From Candidatus Altimarinota bacterium (lineage in GTDB: Bacteria > Cyanobacteriota > Cyanobacteriia > Cyanobacteriales > Microcystaceae), in assembly GCA_012031035.1 (NCBI GenBank), contig JAAUUT010000019.1, forward strand, positions 1 through 56,434: a stretch of DNA of 56,434 nt. Direction: 5' to 3'. The number at the start of each line of letters is the position of its first letter. The stretch's first letter is position 1. Shown piece after piece: positions 26,980 to 36,600 of this stretch. A program made the translations under genes and the position numbers. A model generated the notes under the pieces. The model did not search any database and had not been told where the DNA came from. It saw only the letters and a program-made list of their open reading frames with translations.

Positions 26980-27315
26980 TAAGATCTTGCACCAGTATTA
27001 ATAAACGCTCCTCGATTAAAATCACTGTCTCATATTTAAAGTCATCATAAGTGTTTCAGTCTATTGAAACTGAGATCTTGTACCATTCTCAATAGCCCGT
27101 CAACGATTTAAATCGCTGCCTCATATGTAAAGTCGTCTTTATACGACTAGATAAGTATTTCAGTCTATTTTAATGGACTTTATAGGTAAGACGGGGAATT
27201 AATTCCCCGGCAGTTATTGCAAAGAAGTGCAAGATATGAGTTGAAATAGACTTTAAATATATGGGTTCGAGAAATTAATTATAAGAGCGATTGTCGTCAA
27301 TAGTGCAAGATCTTA
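26980..27315. mobile_element. Non-coding repeat element with 13-bp terminal inverted repeats (MITE-like)
   Basis: The ends TAAGATCTTGCAC (26980-26992) and GTGCAAGATCTTA (27303-27315) are perfect inverted repeats. Inside are three degenerate copies of one unit. Copy A runs GATCTTGCAC at 26983 to CATATTTAAAGTC ending 27043 (61 bases). Copy B runs GATCTTGTAC at 27074 to CATATGTAAAGTC ending 27134 (61 bases). Copy C is inverted, from 27312 back to 27249 (64 bases). Each unit is followed by an AGTCTATT box. No reading frame is seen. If the outer TA pairs are target duplications, it would resemble IS630/Tc1-type MITEs. It fills the gap between prfA and the serine hydrolase gene. Confidence 0.55.
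27190..27212. other. GGGGAATTAATTCCCC palindrome inside the element
   Basis: A perfect 16-base palindrome at about 27195-27210 lies between copy B and the inverted copy C of the three-copy element, roughly at its axis of symmetry. Confidence 0.5.
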
Positions 27316-27394
27316 TTGACCACCTTTTTTACAAAATTATTGAAATTTTTCAGGAGTTTAAATAGTCATTATTAAATTTTTTAATGTTAATTTA

Positions 27395-28651
27395 TCAATA
27401 TTTATTGTTGCGATCGCGCATTTTTTGATAAATTAGTTTTGATATTTCTGGGAATATTTTCCAGTTTTGAGCATAGTCAGGAGATTCAACAAAAATAGCT
27501 AAAATATAAATATTTTTACCATCGTTAATATAGGCTACTTCCTGTCGAGTTTTAGAAGTCCAACCCGCTTTAGACGCAAAATAAACAGGTTGAGAAATAG
27601 TAGCAAAATATTCGCCTAAAAAACCTTTAATGGGATTAAAATAAAAATTCGGATCTATATTTTTCCAAGAACCCGATTTAATGATTTCAGTTCTATCTAG
27701 CCAAGCCATCATCTTTTGACTGGATTCAGGTGATAAAGCTCGTTTATTAGCAATTTCATACATTAATCTAGCAGCTTGTTGAGTTGAAATTTTATTGCGA
27801 GCTTGATTTTTAATATTACTACCTCGTAGCTGTAAATCTCTTCCTTTCGGTAGATCCATCATCTCTGAAGGAATTGGAAAAGTTTTATTGCTGATATTAA
27901 TTCCTTGATAACCTGCTTTTTGAAAAAAACGATTAATCCAAGTTCTTTTATATAACCAATTTTGATACTGTATTCCTTTTAGTTCAGAACCCGATCTAGT
28001 ATCAGTTATGTAATCGATAATACGGCTAGTAGCTTCATTATCTGATTCTTGTATCATTTTATCTAAATCTCCATCAAACATTCCTGGCTCTTGTAAAATA
28101 CTGCTTTCAAATTGACCATATAAAGCCACCATCCAAAATAATTTAGCAACGCTAGCAGGAAAGCGAAGTTTATTTTCCTGATATCCTGCTATTTCACCTT
28201 TATTAACATCAATCAAACTGATCGATATTTCTTCAGTAGATAGATTCTTATTGCGAGCAAAATTAACTACATCATCAATAATTGATTGTAATTGTTTATT
28301 TTGCTGAAAATCTGGATAATCAATAAATTTATAAGCGATTTCTTGAATTGGTTGTTTTGGTTGCTGGAAAGATACAGGAGGTAAAATTTTAGAAGAATTA
28401 GATTCTACAGATTGAAGTGATTTATTAGACAAAATATTAGAATTTGTCGATAATAAATCATCTTTTTTTAATGAGCTAATAGCAGATGGAGATATTGACG
28501 GTGATGAATAAGTTGTAACTGATGTATCTTTCTTTTGTGTTAAGAATAATCCAATAAGAACAAAAATTGTTGCTACGGTATTTGCAATGACAAAAAATTG
28601 AAATCTGGCTCTCAGCGAGAAGCGTTTATCATAATTTTTTTTACGCTTCAT
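27395..28651 (-). CDS. Membrane-anchored serine hydrolase, class A beta-lactamase/transpeptidase fold
   Basis: 418 residues. A basic N-terminus and one hydrophobic helix (about 17-38, FQFFVIANTVATIFVLIGLF) anchor it, so the rest is outside the membrane. A Ser/Asn-rich linker follows to about residue 95. The catalytic SxxK is SVAK at 167-170, SDN is at 203-205, and the third motif appears as KAG at 361-363 instead of KTG. Length and motifs fit the penicillin-recognising superfamily. It might cut or bind peptidoglycan rather than act as a resistance enzyme. The kinase gene lies 83 bases upstream on the same strand, so the two may be co-transcribed. Confidence 0.8.
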   Translation of the reverse strand: MKRKKNYDKRFSLRARFQFFVIANTVATIFVLIGLFLTQKKDTSVTTYSSPSISPSAISSLKKDDLLSTNSNILSNKSLQSVESNSSKILPPVSFQQPKQPIQEIAYKFIDYPDFQQNKQLQSIIDDVVNFARNKNLSTEEISISLIDVNKGEIAGYQENKLRFPASVAKLFWMVALYGQFESSILQEPGMFDGDLDKMIQESDNEATSRIIDYITDTRSGSELKGIQYQNWLYKRTWINRFFQKAGYQGINISNKTFPIPSEMMDLPKGRDLQLRGSNIKNQARNKISTQQAARLMYEIANKRALSPESSQKMMAWLDRTEIIKSGSWKNIDPNFYFNPIKGFLGEYFATISQPVYFASKAGWTSKTRQEVAYINDGKNIYILAIFVESPDYAQNWKIFPEISKLIYQKMRDRNNKY

Positions 28652-28734
28652 TAAATTAGCTCCTTACAAACCTAAAGTTTTGATAATCAATTAATAAAGA
28701 TTGATGACTAGGCTAAATAATTAGTCACTCGTTT

Positions 28735-30369
28735 CTATTTTTTCCAAAACCTTTTAACGGTTTTATATTCAGAAATTTTCCATTGACCATTATCTAAGCG
28801 AAGATTGTAACGAACAATTCTTTTATCAAATCCACTTGCATTAGGATCTATTCTTCCTTTTCGGTTATAAAGAGTACGCTGTTCTGTAATGACAACATCA
28901 ATTGTTGCTGTATTTTCACTAGTTACAAAATTTTCAACAGAATCAATTTTTTGAACTCCGAAAGTGTAGTAAGAATTATTATTTTCCAGCCAATCTATAG
29001 AACTTTCTTGCCCATCAGAACGACTAATATTATCGTGATATGCCTTATCAGTAAGCACTTCAGAAGCTAAATATCGATTATAGGGAGGAGCAAAAACTTC
29101 ACTTTTAGCGCTTTGCCATCTCTTAATTAAAGCAGTAGCTTCTTTCTGTGAAATCGATGAGGGTGGAGGAGTATATGATTGTGGAGAAGATTGATAGTTA
29201 GTTTCAGGTGCAAGTTGAACTATTAGTTCAGGAGTCGGTTGAATTGTGGGTTGAATTGTAGGTGAAGTAGTTGTTTTAGCCGTAGGTGATGGGGTAGGTT
29301 CAACAGCAGTTGATTGAGAATTAGACGAGCGATTTAGATAGTTATTCAGTACCAAAGCACCCATCATAAAACAACCAACCAGACTACCAGTAATTAAAGC
29401 TTTTATCCAATCTGGTAATCCTGACGCATTAACTGAAGAACGAACAAGCGTTACAGGTTTCTCAACTTCAGTTGGTTTAGACGCAATGACTGCTGTTTTT
29501 TGAACAGAAGTTTTTGGGGAAGTCGCTAAGAAATTAGTACCGATTGCCCTAACAACTTGAAGTGCCTCTAACATTTCCTTAGCCGTTGAAAAGCGATCGC
29601 GCGGATGAGATTGAATCGCTTTATCTAAAATCGCTGCCAATTCTGGACTTGTCGATTCGGCATCTTGTCGCCATAAAATCTCGCCGGTTGATGGGTCAGT
29701 ATTAAATTCTTGCGGATACTTATTGGTCAATAAATAAATAGCTGTTAGTCCTAAACTATACAAATCGCTAGCATACACTGGTCTGCCAATACTTTGTTCG
29801 CTTGGCATAAATCCTGGCGTACCAATCACAATCGAATTGCTGTTGCGTCCAGAGGTGGTCACTACTGTCCCCATCGTTTCTTTAACCGCACCGAAATCAA
29901 TGAGAACGGGTTGATTATCCGAACTTCGTAGAATAATATTCTCTGGTTTAATATCTCGGTGGACGATATGTTGAGCGTGGACGGTATCTAAAACCGATAA
30001 AATACTCGTTAGTATTTCTCGAACGAAACTTTCAATTAAAACGCCATCTCGTTCGACTTTTTCGGCTAAAGTCGTTCCTTCAATCCATTCTTGAACTAAA
30101 TAGAATTGACCGGCTTCTTCAAAATAAGCATACAAACTAGGAATGTGAGGATTGCCTTCGCCTAATTTCTCTAAAATGACGGCTTCTCGTCCAAATCGTT
30201 GTTTGACTAGTTGATAGATTTGAGGGTCGCTGGCGATGGGAATCAGTTTTTTGATGACGCAACGACGTGCAGAAGGCAGATCTACATCTTCTGCTAAGAA
30301 GGTTTCGCCAAAACCACCACTGTTTAGACTACGGAGAATGCGATAACGATTTTTGAGCAGGGTTAGCAT
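28735..30369 (-). CDS. Membrane Ser/Thr protein kinase with extracytoplasmic IMS/ARC6-like domain
   Basis: 544 residues. The kinase domain is about 8-270: glycine loop LNSGGFGET, ATP Lys at 40/41 (VIKK), HRD 137-139 in HRDIKPEN, DFG 158-160, and GTPGFMPSEQ activation segment. It should be active. After a linker, one membrane helix (about 323-343) is followed by a Pro/Thr-rich stretch (355-405). The C-terminal domain (about 408-544, QKEATALIKRWQSAKSEVFA to KISEYKTVKRFWKK) resembles the IMS/DUF4101 domain of ARC6/CDP1 and many cyanobacterial kinases. It probably senses something outside the membrane. A long hairpin lies in its 5' leader. Confidence 0.88.
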   Translation of the reverse strand: MLTLLKNRYRILRSLNSGGFGETFLAEDVDLPSARRCVIKKLIPIASDPQIYQLVKQRFGREAVILEKLGEGNPHIPSLYAYFEEAGQFYLVQEWIEGTTLAEKVERDGVLIESFVREILTSILSVLDTVHAQHIVHRDIKPENIILRSSDNQPVLIDFGAVKETMGTVVTTSGRNSNSIVIGTPGFMPSEQSIGRPVYASDLYSLGLTAIYLLTNKYPQEFNTDPSTGEILWRQDAESTSPELAAILDKAIQSHPRDRFSTAKEMLEALQVVRAIGTNFLATSPKTSVQKTAVIASKPTEVEKPVTLVRSSVNASGLPDWIKALITGSLVGCFMMGALVLNNYLNRSSNSQSTAVEPTPSPTAKTTTSPTIQPTIQPTPELIVQLAPETNYQSSPQSYTPPPSSISQKEATALIKRWQSAKSEVFAPPYNRYLASEVLTDKAYHDNISRSDGQESSIDWLENNNSYYTFGVQKIDSVENFVTSENTATIDVVITEQRTLYNRKGRIDPNASGFDKRIVRYNLRLDNGQWKISEYKTVKRFWKK

Positions 30370-30377
30370 AATCAGAG

Positions 30378-30438
30378 GGGCAAAATTTTGTGTAGAGAGG
30401 CATTGATGATGTCTTCATCTCAATGTAAAATTTTGCCC
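30378..30438 (-). promoter_or_regulatory. Long hairpin in the kinase gene 5' leader
   Basis: GGGCAAAATTTT (30378-30389) and AAAATTTTGCCC (30427-30438) form a perfect 12-bp stem, enclosing a second CATTGA/TCAATG stem with an inner GATGA/TCATC. The structure begins 9 bases upstream of the kinase start codon on the transcribed strand, where it could affect translation or act as an operator. Confidence 0.5.
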
Positions 30439-30635
30439 ATCAAAAAGATTCGTGGAAATGACGGATTTTTTAGCAATTTGTTGGTGACGGGTTCGGTAAA
30501 TTTACGCAGATCTATTTTCGGTTTTAAGTAGATGAATTTAAATCAAATGTAAGATAGTGGGTATTGCTAACAAGTTTTTAAGCTAACTTGGTTTTTGCCC
30601 ACCTACTTAATTGAGACGATTCTGCAAAGTAACTA
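30439..30635. other. Spacer between ols and kinase gene, with possible ols terminator
   Basis: On the minus strand, GTGGG...CCCAC arms (about 30558-30603) enclose a CAAGTT/AACTTG stem shortly after the ols stop. This could terminate ols. The remaining sequence should hold the kinase promoter. No gene is seen. Confidence 0.35.
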
Positions 30636-33600
30636 CTATCCGCCAATAATTTTAGCCAGGTCGATCGCGGCTTCTAAATGTAAATTATGTCCTCCAGCAA
30701 GCACGATTCGCGTTGCATTGGGCATTGCTTTTTGTTGAGCGGATAAGTCTTCTGGACGGTTAAAATCGCTTCTATCGCCATAAATAAGCGTAATTGGCGC
30801 TTTAATTTGTCGCAATAGTCCGAGATATTTAGCGCGATCGATTCCATTAAAGCCAATTCCCGTGCGAGTACGCAACAAAGCATCCCAACGCCAGCATACG
30901 CCGTCAACCTTGGATTCGGTAATGCGATCGGCAAGTTGCATTGCCAAAGATTCTGATAGCGTTGGAGTGGTTAGACGCAAACGTTCGGCAGCAGTGGCAA
31001 CATCGGGGAAGATTTGATGTTCTTGAGGAGAGGCGAGATAATCTAAATGAGTGGTTAACTGTTCGATCGCGTTGTCTTCGTTAACTTCTGTGGGCAATAC
31101 CGTTTCTACCAGAATAAGATTTTTTACCTTTTGAGGGCGAATGCTAGATAGCATTGCTGCAATAATCGAACCTAGAGAATGACCTACTAAAGTAAAAGGT
31201 TCGTTGCTTAGCTTTTCTGCAACAGCATCGATATCTGCCAAAAAGTCTAATAAATTATACGATCCTCCTTGACCTACGTGTTGCGATCGCCCGTGTCCGC
31301 GCAAGTCTGGTGCAACGACGCGATATCCTTGTTGCGCGAGACGCACTGCAACTTCATGCCATGCAGCGCCTTGTTCTAAGATACCGTGCAAGCATAAAAC
31401 CAGAGGATTGCTTTCTTCTCCCCAACTACACAAACACAAATCTAATCCGCGAATGTTTACATAGTTTTCATTCATTACAGAAAGATTCTGTAGAGACGCG
31501 AAATTTCGCGTCTCTACGACTTCATTTGGTAGTTCGTATCCAAATGCGATCGCAACGCGACGGCTATTTTCTCCTAGTTGATGGGGTAGTTTAATATCTT
31601 TCCAAGCATTAGCTAAATTAGGATCGATTTCTTTACGCTTGTAGAAATTGGGATCGCCAACGGACATGGATTTGTCATGAACGCCATCGGTCATTCGCTG
31701 TCCTTCGTAGGGATTTAATAGCGAAGAATCAAACGGAATTTCTAAAAACTCGCATAACTCCTGCGTCGCTTTGGCGGGTTCTTTTACTAAATCTTCGTAA
31801 CGAAGGATATGGCGGCGATTTGGTTCGATTTGCTCGAAGAAATCGAGAATATTTTGGTTGCTTCGCGTCCATATTTCTTCTGCAATTGCATAGGGATTTT
31901 CTTGTCCCGAACCAACTAATTTATCCATTCGCATCCGACAGAATGATTCTATAACTGAATAGGGATGGCGGATTAAATGAAGGTATTTTGCGCCTGTAAA
32001 GATTGCTTCTGCTCTTTCTAATGTCTCTCGATGAAAAGCATAGGTAGGGGATTTATCGACTAATAGGCGTTCTCCTGCTAGTTCTTGCAACATTGCATAA
32101 ACTTCATGAATATTAGCATTTTGCTTGACTAAATCTGCAATTAATGCATCTGCGGATTGAGCGTCAATTCCCTGTAATTCCATCAAGGCGCGTTGCAATC
32201 CTTCGCCTAAATGAGAGAGTGCGAGTTCTTCATCTCGTTGCGCGATCGTATTGAATGGTAACAGGTGTAATTCTGGCGGAGAGCATAAATTGGGATGTCC
32301 TGCTAGCATGACTCTTAGTAATGTCGAACCAGCACGAGGACTAGAGAGAACGAAAGCTATAGCAGGAAGTTTTCGGTCGATTTTTAATGGTTGGTTATTG
32401 GTGGTTAGTTTCTGGTAATTATTTTTGAGTTCGCTAACTACTGAGGTTTGCGTCTCTACAGTTGATTGACTATTTCCATAACTCTTTTCAAATTCAGCAG
32501 CAAGATATTTTGCTAGCGCATCTATTCTGGGACGTTCGTAAAATTCTCTGGGATATAACATTAACTGAAGGTCGCTTTTAAGCTGATTAATTGCCTCCAT
32601 AACCATCAGAGAATCCATACCTAAATCGAGAAGATTTTCATTAGGAGAAATGGTTTTCCCATTTAACTGCACGATTTGTACAAGTGTATTTTGCAAATAA
32701 GCCGTTAAAAATTCCTCGCGTTCTGTAATCGATAACTTTAACAGTCTATCAAAGATTTTCGATTGTTTGCGTTCGCGAAGCGCGGCTTGCCGTTCGCTTG
32801 TTTGTTCTTTTTGAGGTTTTACTATTTCAGGACTAATAATTTCATCAAAATAAGGAGACTCTATTAAGTCAGGAAATTGTTGTCTCAATTCTTCCCAGTT
32901 AATAGAAAGCACTCCGATTTGAGCCGTGTTTGTTGAAAGTAACTCAGGTAAACTATTTAATCCTGCTTCTGTTGGAATAGGATTAATGCCTTTAACAGCT
33001 ACACGTTTAGTAGTTGCCATCCCATCGGAAAAGTAACCCCAGTTAATACTTAAAGCAGGAAGTTTTTGCGATTTTCGATAATGCGCGATCGCATCTAAAA
33101 ACGCATTAGCAGCCGCATAATTTCCTTGTCCTGGCGAACCTAACAAGGAAGCTGCTGAAGAGAACATGACAAAGAAATCTAGCGGAATATCTTGGGTTAG
33201 TTGATGCAAATTCCAAGTTCCTTTGATTTTGGGAGCCATTACTTTAGAAAAACGTTCCCAAGACAATCCTTGTAAAATTCCATCATCTAAAACTCCAGCC
33301 GCATGAATAATTCCCCTTAGCGGTGGCATTAATAGTTCAATTTTTTCTAATACTTTGCTAACATCTCGCTTATTAGAAACATCAGCTTGAGTAACTAATA
33401 GCTTAACGCCTTGTTGTTCCAAAGCTTGCAAGGTATGAGTGACCGTTTCTGAAGGTTTATTGCGTCCGATTAAAACTAAATTTTTTGTCCCTTGTTCGAC
33501 TAACCATCGAGCAACTTTTAATCCTAATGCGCCCAATCCTCCCGTAATTAAATAGCTGCCTTCAGAAGAAATTTTGTTACTTAATTGGTAATTTTGATGG

Positions 33601-36600
33601 CTACTGTTTGCTTTTGTTAATCTAGGAACATATCTCATTCCATTCCGAAAAGCTAGATAATTTTCTTCATCTTGATTAACTATCTCTTCTACGAGTTGTT
33701 CGATCTCTTCCTTCTTCGCATCGGAAGACAAATCGATCGCACCTCCCCAATATTCAGGATGTTCTAAAGCAATTACTTTACCTATTCCCCACAGAGAAGA
33801 TTGCGCGATCGCAGGCGTATCTTTTTGAGATATTAGTTGAGTATTCTGTGTAACCAACCAAATTCGAGACGAGATCGATTGTTTGAATAAAGTTTGAATT
33901 AAATTTAAGACGCTTCCACAACCTAAGATTTGTGCTTTTTCTAAGGAAGATGGCGTTAATTTGTTAGGATTTGTATCCAAACTCCAGAGATGGATAATTC
34001 CTTTAAGCGATGGGGCAATTTTAGATATTTCTTCTTGAAAAAGACGTTCAAAATCTTCTGGTTTAGCTGGGTTGATTTCCCATCCAGAAAAAGTTTTCTT
34101 GGTCTTTTTGATATGTTTATAAGCTTCTCCAGGATAGATCGATATACAGCTTTGATTTAATTGTTGTAACTGTTTTGCGATCGCCTCTCCTTTTCCTTCT
34201 TTATCGGCAAAAATCAGCCAAGTTTCTGAGTTGCGATCGCTAGATGATGAATCTTTAATTTTTGGTTGAACTTTCCATTCCACTTGATAAAACCAATCGC
34301 GATCGATTCGTTGCGTTTGTTTAATTTCTAAACCTAGTAAAGATGTCTCTTTAATCCAATAACGTTGGCGTTGGAAAGGATAAGTCGGTAAATTCCAGAT
34401 ACGTTTCCGTCGATAGTCTTTATCAAACCCAACCCAATCTATTTTGATACCATGTATTGATAAAGTTGCTAAACTCGTGAGAATTTGTTGCCAATCTTCT
34501 TGGGGAGGACGCAAACTGGGCAAGTAAAAATAAGCGTTGGAATTTTGCCCTTGTTTTTCGCTTTCTAAAATCGTTCGTGCCATTCCCAACAAAGTTGGTT
34601 TCGCACCAATTTCTAACAAGATTTGATAATTGTGTTGCTCTAAAACTTCTATACTAGAAGCAAATTTAACGGGTTGTCGGACGTGATCGAGCCAATACTG
34701 AGGCGTAGTAATTTCTTCCCCTGCTAGTTCTCCTGTTAAATTAGAAACAATATCGATACGAGGCGTTGCGTACTTTATCTGGCTAACAACTCTCTCAAAT
34801 TCTTCTAACATTGGTTCCATCAGAGGCGAATGGAAAGCATGAGAAACCTGTAATTTTTTTGTTTTGATGCTACGAGATGTTAACTCAGAAACTATCCGTC
34901 CAATTGCTTCTGATTCCCCAGAAATAACAATACTTTGAAACCCATTAATCGCTGCGATCGCAACTTTATTTTTATACGGTTCAATCGCCTTTTCTATCGT
35001 TGCTTCATCCGCCATTACCGATACCATTGCACCTGTTTGAGGCAATGCTTGCATCAGTTTTCCGCGATAAGCAATCAGTTTCAAACCATCTTCCAAACTA
35101 AATACGCCAGCGATACAAGCAGCAACGTACTCGCCGACACTATGACCCATAACCACGCTTGGTTTTATCCCCCAAGAAAGCCAGAATTGAACGAGGGCGT
35201 ATTCTAAGGCAAATAACGCAGGTTGAGTATATTGAGTTTCATCCAAGAAATGTAGGGGAGTAGGGGAGTAGGGGAGTAGGGGAGAATTTTGACTTTCGAC
35301 TTCCGACTCTAAAACTTGTGGGGGTGAAGCTTCAGATTTTGGATAAAGAATTTCTAGTAACGGTTTTTCGAGATAGGGTTCCAAAATAGCTGCACACTTA
35401 TCTAAAGCCGCCCGAAAAGTTGGCTGAGTCTGATACAGTTGAGATCCCATCCCAACATACTGAGAACCTTGTCCTGTAAATAAGAAAGCAATTTTCTGGT
35501 TCATTCCCTTCTCAACCGTCCCCGATAAAACCCCAGAAAACTCTTCTCCTCTCCTAAAAGCCGCCAACTGTTCGCGCAACTGCTCGGACGAATTAGTTAC
35601 AATAGCCAGACGACGATCGAAATGCGATCGCCCCACATTCGCCGTATAACACACATCCGCAACATCAACCCCCAAACTATTTGTCAAGTACTCTTCATAA
35701 CACTTAACTAAATCTTGTAAAGCCTCCTCACTTTTAGCACTCAACGCAAAAACGTGACAACCCCTCCCGCCTTCGGCACCCTCCACCCCCCTCGTTCCCC
35801 CCTTGGTAAGGGGGGATGTAAGGGGTGAGTGGGGTTACCTCTCTGTGCCTCCGTGCCTCTGTGCGAGATCCTTCCAAAACAATATGCGCATTAGTCCCCC
35901 CCAAACCCAAAAAGAACTCACCCCAGCTAAAACGAGGTTTTTTCTCCTTGCGTCCAAGATTGATGTTGAATAGGAATAGAAATAGGCATTTCTTGGAAAT
36001 CGATATGCGGATTGAGAGTCTCCAAATGAAGATGAGGCGGAATCTCCTCGTGTTGCAAACAAAGAACGACCTTAATTAAACCCGCAATTCCCGCCGCTGC
36101 TTCTAAATGACCGATATTCGTTTTAACAGAACTCAACCACAAATGCTGGTTAGGTTCTCGTCCCTGCAACAGAACCGCCTTAAGGGCATGAACCTCAATG
36201 GGATCTCCCAGAGAAGTTCCCGTCCCATGCGCCTCAATATAATCAATTTCTGCGGGAGTTACGCCAGCATTAGCCAGGGCTTGACAAATGACTGCTTGTT
36301 GTGCTTTACCGTTGGGTGCGGTCAAACCATTGCTGCGTCCGTCTTGATTGATAGCCGAACCGCGAACGATCGCGAGAATATTATCGCCATCCTTTTCGGC
36401 ATCGGATAAGCGCTTGAGAATAATCGCCCCGCAACCTTCCCCGCGCACATAGCCATCGGCACTCGCATCAAACGTTTTGCAGCGACCGTTAGGGGACATC
36501 ATCCCAGCTTGGGTAAAGGTTTGAGTTAATTCTTGGTCTAGAATAACGTTAACCCCGCCGACGATCGCGCGATCGCATTCCCCACTTTGCAAGCTTTTGA

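Noticed and set aside
26980-27315. CRISPR array
   Set aside because: The repeated units are degenerate, one is inverted, and there are no uniform repeats with unique spacers and no cas genes nearby.
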